In this document: one piece after another, positions 1 to 6,602 of the stretch
Position numbering within the stretch: the stretch's first letter is position 1
Layout of the letters: every line of letters begins with the position of its first letter
Origin: an uncultured Clostridia bacterium
GTDB taxonomy: Bacteria; Bacillota; Clostridia; Oscillospirales; Ruminococcaceae
DNA length: 6,922 nucleotides
Assembly (NCBI GenBank): GCA_945931735.1
Contig: CAMEPN010000091.1
Span: 1-6,922, forward strand
Direction of reading: 5' to 3'
Notes under the pieces: generated by a model
Databases searched by the model: none
Seen by the model: only the letters and a program-made list of their open reading frames with translations
What the model was told of the DNA's origin: nothing
Program-made: the position numbers and the translations under genes

Positions 1-1
1 C

Positions 2-421
2 GTTGACGGACTTACCGATAACGGCACAGTGACGCTGTTTGTTGAATACTCCTGCCTTGACAGCCTTGACGGTATTTCCGAGGAGAACGATATAGGAGAG
101 GATATGCTGCTCCTCAGCGACGGCAGTTTTCGCGTGGGTTATGCACACAAAGGAACAGCCGACAGCACCCGCGACTTTATTACGGGGACAAATTCTTGGT
201 ATCATGCTTTTCCGGCAGGAGAAACCATTCCGCACGTCAGCATAAAGGCGAGCATAATGAGCGGTGAGGTGTCGCAGCCGCAGTATTCCCAGCCGCACTA
301 CTACCGCGGACTTTCTGCCGCAGATTTAGGTGTTGAAGTCAATCCGCGATTGTGGTTTAAGGGTTTTAGGACGGGTATGTCTGACGAACTTTTTGCGACT
401 ATTTCGGCGGTGCAGCCGTAA
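2..421 (+). CDS. C-terminal part of an unrecognised protein (5' end outside window)
   Basis: The reading frame is open to the left edge of the window, so this is the last 139 or so residues of a longer protein ending in TAA at 419-421. An internal GTG at 29 is in frame, but nothing resembling a ribosome binding site precedes it, so it is not a convincing start. The translation is acidic, with blocks such as SCLDSLDGISEEND and WYHAFPAGETIPHVSIKASI and a Tyr/Gln/Pro-rich stretch (QPQYSQPHYYRG). There is no membrane segment and no motif that I can tie to a family. The gene converges on the sugar kinase at 508-1311 and ends just before a shared hairpin terminator. That it is a real gene is likely, because the frame is open throughout with a terminator right after the stop. 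Its function is unknown. Confidence 0.65.
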   Translation, partial: VDGLTDNGTVTLFVEYSCLDSLDGISEENDIGEDMLLLSDGSFRVGYAHKGTADSTRDFITGTNSWYHAFPAGETIPHVSIKASIMSGEVSQPQYSQPHYYRGLSAADLGVEVNPRLWFKGFRTGMSDELFATISAVQP

Positions 422-431
422 AACGGGAAAC

Positions 432-451
432 GCCCCGTCGAGTGACGGGGC
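432..451. terminator. bidirectional intrinsic terminator between convergent genes
   Basis: A perfect 8-bp GC-rich stem, GCCCCGTC (432-439) with GACGGGGC (444-451), closes a GAGT tetraloop. It starts 10 bases after the stop of the upstream plus-strand gene and about 57 bases beyond the stop of the minus-strand kinase. Both flanks are moderately T-rich in the outgoing direction (ATTCAATCGTTATT on plus, GTTTCCCGTTTT on minus), but neither has a long T run. It probably serves both genes. Termination strength cannot be judged by eye. Confidence 0.7.
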
Positions 452-507
452 ATTCAATCGTTATTGCAATTTCATCTGCTCGACTTATGGGAATTTTCAT
501 TCCTATA

Positions 508-1311
508 TCAGAAACCACCATAATGCAACAGAGTCTCAGCTGCCTTTTCCGAACCAACAGTCATAGCCTTAAATATATCTTTATCAAGAATAAATGAGCA
601 GACAAATCCTGCATGATAGCTGTCACCACAGCCTGTTGTATCAACAATTTCACTTGTTTTAACGGAGTCTGCCCGAAAGCACTGCCCCTTATAATAGGTT
701 ACGCTTCCTCGCTCTGCAAGAGTTATGTTGAATAAGCAATCAAAGCGTTTCGACATTTCACAGAACTGCGGCAGCAGTTCCTCAGAGCCACTTATCATAA
801 AAAAATCAATATACGGAGCAAGTAGCTCCATATCCATAAAATCTCTGTATATATCAAAATCTACCGCAAGCTTAAAACCGAACTTCTTTTTAAGCTCAAT
901 AACCTGTGCAAAGCAGGATGCCCAGAAATGAATAAAAACAACATCTGCTCTTGAAATCAGATCAATTTCTGTTTCGTTTAATACGATATTATCAAGTATC
1001 TTTCCGTCCCACGAGTCTTCTTTATAATATCTGTCGCCTTTTTCGGTAAGGTAAGTCATATGATTTGCAGTATTATACCTTCCATCGAAACGGATATATC
1101 GCTTATCAATTTTAAGCTCTGAAATAGAAGCCATTATTGCTTCTGCATATTTATCCTTACCAAGAATTCCAAGGAGAGTAACATCTATGTTATTGAAGCG
1201 TGAAGCATGGGCGGCGAAATTTAGTGCCTCACCGCCGGGTCTGATAATATCTGTACCGTAAAAGACATCAGCGCATATACAAGGAAGTGCAATCAGCTTT
1301 ACTTTTTTCAT
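508..1311 (-). CDS. PfkB-family sugar kinase, fructoselysine 6-kinase-like
   Basis: This 267-residue protein belongs to the ribokinase/PfkB superfamily of ATP-dependent sugar kinases. The N-terminal PfkB signature is visible as GGEALNFA (residues 26-33). The C-terminal signature DTTGCGDSYHAGF (224-236) carries the anion-hole Gly-Cys-Gly and the catalytic base Asp230. TLAERGS (197-203) corresponds to the usual TLGxxG strand. The length and the ending (AAETLLHYGGF) resemble E. coli FrlD, which phosphorylates fructoselysine, more than the roughly 300-residue ribokinases. That specificity is inference; other Amadori products or sugars are possible. The start is the ATG at 1311, preceded on the minus strand by AGAGGAA at suitable distance; an ATG four bases upstream is out of frame. 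No deglycase, transporter or regulator partner lies in the window, so the gene appears to stand alone behind its own promoter (1390-1418). Confidence 0.85.
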   Translation of the reverse strand: MKKVKLIALPCICADVFYGTDIIRPGGEALNFAAHASRFNNIDVTLLGILGKDKYAEAIMASISELKIDKRYIRFDGRYNTANHMTYLTEKGDRYYKEDSWDGKILDNIVLNETEIDLISRADVVFIHFWASCFAQVIELKKKFGFKLAVDFDIYRDFMDMELLAPYIDFFMISGSEELLPQFCEMSKRFDCLFNITLAERGSVTYYKGQCFRADSVKTSEIVDTTGCGDSYHAGFVCSFILDKDIFKAMTVGSEKAAETLLHYGGF

Positions 1312-1362
1312 TCATATTTCCTCTATGATTTGCAGTTATATAATCATACTATTATACAAATT

Positions 1363-1374
1363 CCGATAAATCGG
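1363..1374. promoter_or_regulatory. candidate operator: CCGAT-AA-ATCGG inverted repeat
   Basis: This perfect 5-2-5 inverted repeat lies about 9 to 20 bases downstream of the predicted kinase transcription start, a typical place for a repressor to block a strong promoter. A second, AT-rich inverted repeat, TATAAT-N6-ATTATA (1339-1356), lies next to it. No regulator gene is in the window, so the binding protein is unknown. Either repeat could instead be a leader hairpin or, given the adjacent relaxase gene, part of a transfer origin. Confidence 0.4.
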
Positions 1375-1389
1375 TTAGTTTTCAATTTG

Positions 1390-1418
1390 ATTATATCACA
1401 ATATCAACCCCCTGTCAA
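1390..1418 (-). promoter_or_regulatory. consensus sigma-A promoter for the sugar kinase
   Basis: Read on the minus strand, TTGACA (1418-1413) and TATAAT (1395-1390) match the consensus hexamers exactly and are separated by exactly 17 bases. Transcription should start near 1383, giving a leader of about 70 bases before the kinase ATG at 1311. The -35 box lies just upstream of the relaxase ribosome binding site (1420-1425), so two divergent genes share this short interval. The match is seen directly; promoter activity is inferred. Confidence 0.85.
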
Positions 1419-1431
1419 CAAGGAGAACAAT

Positions 1432-2649
1432 ATGACGCCCAAAATCATCTTTAAGCAGCGCGACCGTCCTGCGAAAGCAAAACACCCATACGCAGCCGTA
1501 AGAAATGCGGAACACCTGCGGTACATAGGAGAGCGCGACGGTGTTGCGAAAACCGAAACCGAAGAACATCTCCGCTACCTCGGCAATCGTCCGGGTGCTG
1601 CGGTCAATGCCGACACCGGAAACGGCTTGTTCGGCTATATCAATAACGAGTATTACCCTAGCTGTTCAATGGAGGCGGCACAGAGCCATATCCGAAAGAT
1701 GACCACTCCGTATCGCAATATATTTCGCTGCGTGTTTTCATTCACTCCCAAAACCGCAGAGGAAGCAGGACTATACTCTCTGTCCGATTGGCAGAGTTTT
1801 GCGCGAAAACAGATAGGCGTTATCGCAAAGCACATGAATATGGACGCGACCAACATTGAGTGGTTTGCCGCCGTTCACCTCAAGGAAGGACAGCCGCATA
1901 TTCACTTAATGTATTGGGATAAAGCGCAGAGCGTTTACATAAACAAAGTTGCTCCCGAAACCTGCGACAAGATACGGGTTGAGGTTATTAAGAATACCTA
2001 CCACGATTTCTATGTGAGCCTGCGGAGCAAGGAAAACGAGCTGCTAGGTCAGTTCAAAACAGAGGTTGGAAAGGAAACCGGTGCCGCCCCTGTTCTTGAT
2101 GAAATCGCTGAACGGCTTGAAAAAATACGCTCCATGCTGCCGAAAACAGGTCGCCTTGTTTACGCATATATGCCGCAGCTTGTCAAGGACGAGATAAACG
2201 CGCTCACAACATTCATTATTCAGAGCAGCGACGAGGCAAAGCGGCTCTATGAACAGCTTATCGAAACCCGCCGTACCTACAATGAAACATTGCACAGTAC
2301 CGAAACCGATTGGGGAAAATATCAAATAGCCAAGTATGCCGGAAAGATGAACGACGATATTCATACCGCCGCAGGAAATGCCATAATTAAGGCAATAAGA
2401 CAAGCGCAGCGGGCAACGCGGAACAATCCGCGGGGACAGTTTGTAAACAACAGACCGCATACGATCAACACCGAAAAACTGCTGCTTGCCGTACTCACCG
2501 TAATACGCAGCGCAGAGTGCGACAGCAACAATGCGCTGAACGAGGTCAGCCGTATTGCTTTTGGCAGAGGCGACTTATCACGGGAAGCTATCGCAGAAAT
2601 ACTCTACAAACTGCAAGACAAGCAAGTCGGCTTGTGGGTTTTGATTTGA
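1432..2649 (+). CDS. MobL/MobP3-like relaxase, intact catalytic domain, C-terminus altered by a junction
   Basis: This is a DNA-nicking relaxase of mobilizable or conjugative elements, which would cut and covalently hold one strand at a transfer origin. The start at 1432 is set by AAGGAG (1420-1425) six bases upstream. Earlier in-frame codons back to 1330 have no such site and overlap the kinase promoter. From this start the protein is 405 residues. The metal-binding histidines appear in HLKEGQPHIHLMYWD, as His149, His156 and His158 (HxH core). The N-terminus carries HLRYIGERDGV and HLRYLGNRPGA, the MobL-type blocks, with Tyr31 and Tyr49 as candidate nucleophiles. The C-terminal end (KLQDKQVGLWVLI) looks abrupt, and a foreign fragment follows at once, so the last residues are probably replaced. 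No coupling protein, second mobilization protein or replication gene is nearby. It is therefore likely an orphan remnant, although the catalytic half could still be active. Confidence 0.85.
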   Translation: MTPKIIFKQRDRPAKAKHPYAAVRNAEHLRYIGERDGVAKTETEEHLRYLGNRPGAAVNADTGNGLFGYINNEYYPSCSMEAAQSHIRKMTTPYRNIFRCVFSFTPKTAEEAGLYSLSDWQSFARKQIGVIAKHMNMDATNIEWFAAVHLKEGQPHIHLMYWDKAQSVYINKVAPETCDKIRVEVIKNTYHDFYVSLRSKENELLGQFKTEVGKETGAAPVLDEIAERLEKIRSMLPKTGRLVYAYMPQLVKDEINALTTFIIQSSDEAKRLYEQLIETRRTYNETLHSTETDWGKYQIAKYAGKMNDDIHTAAGNAIIKAIRQAQRATRNNPRGQFVNNRPHTINTEKLLLAVLTVIRSAECDSNNALNEVSRIAFGRGDLSREAIAEILYKLQDKQVGLWVLI

Positions 2650-2945
2650 TATACCTTGTCGGCGGTGTGTCATGGAGCGAGATTTGGATGACATACGCGG
2701 CGCAGAGTATGATGCCGCAGATAAATTACAAGGTGCTTGTGCCGTTTGCCGACAGCTCCGTCCTTGACCGCAGTATAGAGATAGAGGACGAGGGCTGTTC
2801 CACGATAGAAAAGGTGTTGTCCGGGCAGAATTTCTCAGATATAATCTGCCTGCCTTATGCCGCCGAGGACTTTTCCTCCGAGGAATTTGAGAGCCTTTTC
2901 GACAAGGAATTTAACGGATACAGAGATACCACCATTGCTGAATAA
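2643..2945 (+). pseudogene. unrecognised C-terminal gene fragment without start
   Basis: A plus-strand frame different from that of the relaxase reads about 100 codons of plausible protein, from DLIYLVGGVSWSEIWMTYAAQ to FDKEFNGYRDTTIAE, and stops at 2943-2945 just before a strong terminator. Upstream of about 2643 the frame only continues as the shadow of the relaxase gene, and no start codon with a ribosome binding site is present. It therefore appears to be the 3' end of a gene whose front was lost when it was joined to the relaxase. The acidic, Phe-rich C-terminus (EDFSSEEFESLFDKEF) suggests a soluble protein. I do not recognise the family. A relaxase frameshift is a less likely alternative. 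Confidence 0.5.
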
Positions 2946-2952
2946 ATTAATA

Positions 2953-2993
2953 CCCTGCGTTGTCGGTGCTTGCCGGCAGCGCAGGGCATTTTT
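2953..2993 (+). terminator. strong intrinsic terminator of the C-terminal fragment
   Basis: CCCTGCG (2953-2959) pairs with CGCAGGG (2980-2986), and the stem continues inward through TTGTCGG/CCGGCAG with two G-T wobbles to a six-base loop (2967-2972). That gives about 14 continuous base pairs. The run TTTTT (2989-2993) follows on the plus strand. It sits 7 bases after the stop of the truncated fragment at 2643-2945 and was presumably inherited with it. Confidence 0.85.
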
Positions 2994-3017
2994 GTTATTC
3001 AGAAAGGAGTGTCCGCC

Positions 3018-3499
3018 CAGGGTATCTGTTCTGCCGAAATCCCATGTCAGCTCTATCTCTGTGTCGGAAATTATCTTCGCCGCAGCCGGGGATTGGTCGT
3101 CTGCTGAGAATATGTGGAACATCAACGCTCCGCTGTCGGAGTCTGTGACCTCATATCTAAACGGCTGTCCCATATAGCAGTCGAAGTCCATCACTATTCC
3201 GCCCGTGCCGTCTGCGTAGAATTCATAAAAATAGTACTCGCTGCACTGCCAGATTCCCGGCTTGAAGAATGCGTCACCGGTGCTCTCGGCGGTTCCGGAG
3301 GTTTCAGCGGTGGAGGACTGCTCCGTTATTTCTGTGGGGTTGCCTTCCTCAGCGTTCGCGTTCTCAGAGGTCTGCGCAGGCTTGTCTGGCTCACTGCTGC
3401 CGGAATTAACCGGGGCGGTGGAACTGGTGGGTTCGGAGTTGTCCGACGCGCTTCCTGCCGGATTGGACTGACATGCAGTGCAGAAAAGAAGTGCAGCAA
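3018..3499 (-). pseudogene. inverted fragment of a lipoprotein gene, broken at both ends
   Basis: On the minus strand the frame reads a hydrophobic stretch ending in AALLFCTACQSNPAG, a signal-peptide end with a lipobox-like site before Cys. A long Ser/Thr/Glu/Pro-rich linker follows, then a compact domain from PGIWQCSEYYFYEFYADGTGG through FRYEVTDSDSGALMFHIFSADD to IELTWDFGRTDTL. This is the layout of small surface lipoproteins that I associate with gut Clostridia. The residue at -3 of the lipobox is Cys instead of the usual Leu. Upstream of AALLF the frame runs into the antisense of the istA fragment, with no start codon or complete signal peptide. Downstream of RTDTL it runs into the antisense of the terminator at 2953-2993. 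Both ends are therefore missing, and the boundaries given are approximate. Confidence 0.6.
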
Positions 3500-3717
3500 A
3501 GGCGGTATTGGAGAATGCAGCCAAGTATGGAATCTCATGGCCGCTTGATGATGAGATGACCCATGAAAAGCTTAACGAGATACTGAGCATCTCGGCAAAG
3601 GAACACGAGGTCATTACCTATGCCGAACCTGACTACGCCTACATCCACAGAGAGCTTTCCAAGAAGGGTGTAACACTTACACTGCTTTGGAGCGAATACT
3701 GTGAGCGTTGTTATCAG
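3499..3717 (+). mobile_element. IS21-family transposase (istA) N-terminal fragment
   Basis: About 73 codons read KAVLENAAKYGISWPLDDEM, then YAEPDYAYIHRELSKKGVTLTLLWSEYCERCYQ. The series [IV]SWPLDDEMT, PDYxYIHRELxKKGVT and LLWxEYC is the hallmark of the region between the N-terminal helix-turn-helix and the DDE catalytic core of IS21-family IstA. The N-terminal helix-turn-helix before it and the whole catalytic domain after it are absent, and there is no istB nearby, so this piece cannot transpose. An ATG at 3478 opens the frame but lies in the inverted lipoprotein segment and is fortuitous. It records a past insertion that was later rearranged. The family call is from memory of conserved IstA blocks and is fairly secure; the edges are approximate. 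Confidence 0.7.
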
Positions 3718-3735
3718 TACACTGTCAGGAGATTA

Positions 3736-3921
3736 ACGAAATTTGCAATTAACAATAAAAAGCCGATAACCGTAAAAGAGTATGCCGCCGAACAGCGCAT
3801 TGCACAGCAGACGGTATATACATAGATAAGCAGAAATGCGGATAAGCTCAAAAATGGGCGTCAGTATATCATAAGCATTGATTTTGTGGGGACAAAAGCC
3901 TTATTGACAAATGATGTATAA
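3736..3921 (+). pseudogene. decayed small helix-turn-helix protein with in-frame amber codon
   Basis: The frame reads KFAINNKKPITVKEYAAEQRIAQQTVYT, then TAG at 3823-3825. It continues in the same frame as ISRNADKLKNGRQYIISIDFVGTKALLTNDV to a TAA at 3919-3921. The block TVKEYAAEQxIxxQTVY is a typical helix-turn-helix of excisionase-like or plasmid-type DNA-binding proteins, and the post-TAG part continues it sensibly (recognition-helix end, then a strand-like YIISIDF). A nonsense mutation in a protein of about 62 residues explains this best. There is no ATG, but AGGAG at 3727-3731 lies four bases before ACG at 3736, which could be a mutated start. Alternatively the fragment simply lost its start at the junction with istA. 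The gene's end overlaps the -35 region of the sensor-kinase promoter. Confidence 0.45.
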
Positions 3922-3932
3922 TAGTATATACT
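3904..3932 (+). promoter_or_regulatory. sigma-A promoter of the sensor kinase
   Basis: TTGACA (3904-3909, exact consensus) is followed after exactly 17 bases by TATACT (3927-3932, five of six). The start of transcription is expected near 3939-3940. That would leave the ATG at 3943 almost leaderless, but gives a leader of about 48 bases to the ATG at 3988, which has a proper ribosome binding site. The promoter therefore helps decide the kinase start. Confidence 0.75.
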
Positions 3933-3987
3933 TATTATAGGAATGTATAATTTGATTAATGATTTGCGATATTTACGGAGGAAGCTA

Positions 3988-6528
3988 ATGGTTTACAACG
4001 TTTTGTTCGGTGTTGCAGCTGTTTGTATATTAATAATAATTGTTTTTTGCGTCACCTTTAGAATTTCAAATAATTCAGTACAAAGTAAACGCTTTAGTAA
4101 TCTGATTATTGTAATGCTTTTTGCTGCAATTTTTGATACGATATCGGGACTAACAATAAATTATCACCAGAATGTGCCTGTATGGATAAATATTCTTATA
4201 AATACAATTGATTTTGCTGTTATAATTAGTGGGATTTTTTGTTATTCAAGATACATAGATATATTAGTGTATAATGATGAAAATAAAACCATGTTATTTT
4301 TCAATAAATGCGTATACGGCGCTTATCTGATTTTATTGGCGGCCAATTCATTTCTCGGATTTATTTTTGATTTCGACAGTGAAGGGAATTATCTGAAAAC
4401 CGAGTTTTATTTTTTGATATATTTAACCCCTCTTTATTATACAATTTACACTTCTGCATTGCTGATACATAATCATAAAAAATATGAACGAAAACAGATT
4501 ATAGCTATTTCATCCTTTTGTCCTATGCTTATAATCGGAGCTATATTACAGTTAATATTCCCCTATGTGCTGCTTACAATGTTTGTATCAACACTTTCTT
4601 TAATTGTCATTCTGTTTTTCATGGAAACGCCCGATTATCAGAAACTGAATAATACTTTGATTGAACTTGATAAGGCAAGGCAGGAGGCTATTAAGGCAAG
4701 TAAAGCCAAAAGTGAATTTCTCTCAAATATGTCCCATGAGATAAGAACGCCTATAAATGCCGTTCTGGGCATGAATGAAATGATAATGCGCGAATCGAGC
4801 GAAAAGCAGATCGTTGAATATGCCGCAAATATCCAAAGCTCGAGCAGAACGCTTCTTTCCATTATCAACGACATTCTGGATTTCTCAAAGATAGAGTCGG
4901 GCAAGATGGAGATAGTGCCCGTTTCCTACGATGTCAGCTCCCTTGTGAATGACATTGTGAACATGGTAAGGATAAGGGCAGAGAAGAAAAAGCTGAGATT
5001 TATTTACGAGATAGACGAGAATATCCCGTCAATGCTTTACGGTGACGATGTAAGAATAAGGCAGGTAATTACAAACATTCTTACCAACGCAGTAAAATAT
5101 ACTCCCGAGGGCTATGTGCGGCTGAGAATGAATGTCGTGAATATCGAGAATGATATTCTGCAGCTTGAAGTCAGCGTAACAGATACCGGAATAGGCATCA
5201 AGGAAGAGGATATGGACAAGCTTTTTGCTTCCTTCCAACGCCTTGACCAGGAAAAGAACCGCAGTATTGAGGGTACGGGACTGGGAATGTCCATAGTTCA
5301 TCGCCTGCTTGACATGATGGGCAGCGAATTGAAGGTTTCCAGCGTTTACGGTTCGGGGTCCACTTTCTCCTTTGAAATAGAACAGAAGATAGTAAAAGCC
5401 GAGCCTATCGGTGATTTTGAGCAGCGGTTCAAGGCAGCGGCGGCGAAGCATACTTCCGACACTGTTATTCGTATTGCTCCAAAGGCAAGAGTGCTTGTGG
5501 TTGACGATAACGAAACAAACCTGCTTGTTGCAAAGAGCCTGCTTAAACGAACAAAGGTAAACCTCGACACAGCTCCAAGCGGTGCTATGTGCATTGAACT
5601 GCTGAAAAGCAAACACTACGACATTGTTTTCCTTGACCATATGATGCCCGAAATGGACGGTATAGAAACCTTGAAGAAGATCAAAGAGGAAAACCTTGCA
5701 GCGGATACCTGCTTTATCGCACTTACGGCAAACGCTATCCACGGGGCAAGACAAACCTACCTTGACGCAGGCTTTGACGATTACCTTTCAAAGCCGTTTA
5801 CGGGAATGGATATTGAAAAGTACCTTTTCGGACATATTTCGCCAAGTCTTTGCGAAGAAGAAACACAGATCACGGAGGAAAAATCCGAAAAATCTGAGCA
5901 AAAAACCGATGAAACGGAAGCAAATGCACTTTTCAGCCCCGTAGAAGGCGCAAAATACACAGGCGGCGACACCGAGGCTTACAACGATATTCTTGCACTT
6001 TACGTTCGTAAGGCTCCCGAGCTTTCGGGACGCATTGAAAGGCTTTTCGATGAAAAAGACTGGAAAAATTACGTCATAGAAGTACACGCATTAAAGAGTT
6101 CCTCGCTTACAATCGGTTCAAAGCAGCTTTCCGAGCTTGCAAAGGAGCTTGAGCTTTCGGGCAAGGCAGGCAACATTGCTGTTATTGAAGAAAAGAACAG
6201 CGAGCTTCTTGCCCTTTACAAAAATGTTGCGGAATTGGGAAAAAAATATCTCGGCGAAACAGATACTCCTAAAGAGGAAACTTATGCCGAAAATGAGCAG
6301 CTTACCGAAATTGCGACGGAAAAGGCAAAGGAATACTTCAATGCGATCAAGGATGCTTGTCTTTCTTTCGACACCGATGAAGCTGAAAGGCTGTGCGGCG
6401 AGATCACGGGCTGCTCGGTAAACGGCAATTCGCTTAAACCCCTGCTTGATGAAATTTTAGCGGCAGCGGAGGATTTTGAATATGAAGCTGCTGCGGCTGC
6501 GGCGGAAAAGTTTGCAGAAAAACTATGA
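3988..6528 (+). CDS. hybrid sensor histidine kinase: 7TM-HisKA-HATPase-REC-Hpt
   Basis: This 846-residue membrane sensor is laid out for an internal phosphorelay. I chose ATG 3988 because GGAGG (3977-3981) lies six bases upstream; the frame also opens at 3943, but with poor spacing. Residues 3-213 form about seven hydrophobic helices with little extracytoplasmic loop, so the signal is probably a small or membrane-borne ligand. A short helix leads to HisKA with SNMSHEIRTP (phospho-His250). The HATPase shows the N box NILTNAVKYTP (Asn367), G1 DTGIG (Asp399), GTGLG (429-433) and a closing GSGSTF. The receiver (about 500-617) has Asp506-Asp507, phospho-acceptor Asp550 in FLDHMMPEMDG, Thr580 and Lys602. 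After an acidic linker, the Hpt domain carries HALKSSS (His700). A helical Ala/Glu-rich tail ends the protein. All catalytic residues are present. There is no output domain, so phosphate likely passes from His700 to a separate regulator not seen here. The first 700 or so bases are clearly more AT-rich than the rest. Confidence 0.93.
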   Translation: MVYNVLFGVAAVCILIIIVFCVTFRISNNSVQSKRFSNLIIVMLFAAIFDTISGLTINYHQNVPVWINILINTIDFAVIISGIFCYSRYIDILVYNDENKTMLFFNKCVYGAYLILLAANSFLGFIFDFDSEGNYLKTEFYFLIYLTPLYYTIYTSALLIHNHKKYERKQIIAISSFCPMLIIGAILQLIFPYVLLTMFVSTLSLIVILFFMETPDYQKLNNTLIELDKARQEAIKASKAKSEFLSNMSHEIRTPINAVLGMNEMIMRESSEKQIVEYAANIQSSSRTLLSIINDILDFSKIESGKMEIVPVSYDVSSLVNDIVNMVRIRAEKKKLRFIYEIDENIPSMLYGDDVRIRQVITNILTNAVKYTPEGYVRLRMNVVNIENDILQLEVSVTDTGIGIKEEDMDKLFASFQRLDQEKNRSIEGTGLGMSIVHRLLDMMGSELKVSSVYGSGSTFSFEIEQKIVKAEPIGDFEQRFKAAAAKHTSDTVIRIAPKARVLVVDDNETNLLVAKSLLKRTKVNLDTAPSGAMCIELLKSKHYDIVFLDHMMPEMDGIETLKKIKEENLAADTCFIALTANAIHGARQTYLDAGFDDYLSKPFTGMDIEKYLFGHISPSLCEEETQITEEKSEKSEQKTDETEANALFSPVEGAKYTGGDTEAYNDILALYVRKAPELSGRIERLFDEKDWKNYVIEVHALKSSSLTIGSKQLSELAKELELSGKAGNIAVIEEKNSELLALYKNVAELGKKYLGETDTPKEETYAENEQLTEIATEKAKEYFNAIKDACLSFDTDEAERLCGEITGCSVNGNSLKPLLDEILAAAEDFEYEAAAAAAEKFAEKL

Positions 6529-6535
6529 TGTGATT

Positions 6536-6566
6536 AACAGCCTCGGAGAGAAAAGCTGAGGCTGTT
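6536..6566 (+). terminator. probable terminator of the sensor kinase
   Basis: AACAGCCTC (6536-6544) pairs perfectly with GAGGCTGTT (6558-6566) over 9 bp, starting 7 bases after the kinase TGA. The T tract after it is short and interrupted (TTGTCATAAGTATATT). The hairpin position strongly suggests termination, but it may be inefficient. Confidence 0.6.
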
Positions 6567-6602
6567 GTCATAAGTATATTGATGAATACAGGATCGTATT
6601 GT

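Noticed and set aside
330..566. Plus-strand frame of 78 codons
   Set aside because: It crosses the shared terminator and overlaps both neighbouring genes in other frames; composition is not protein-like.
3114..3548. Gly/Val-rich plus-strand frame of 144 codons
   Set aside because: It is the reverse shadow of the Ser/Thr-rich lipoprotein linker read on the minus strand.
3943..3987. Alternative upstream start for the sensor kinase
   Set aside because: The AGGA before it touches the ATG, the predicted transcript starts at about 3939, and GGAGG with ideal spacing precedes the ATG at 3988.
5029..5754. Long minus-strand open frame of 241 codons
   Set aside because: It is antisense to the HATPase and receiver regions of the sensor kinase, has no ribosome binding site and no recognisable domain.
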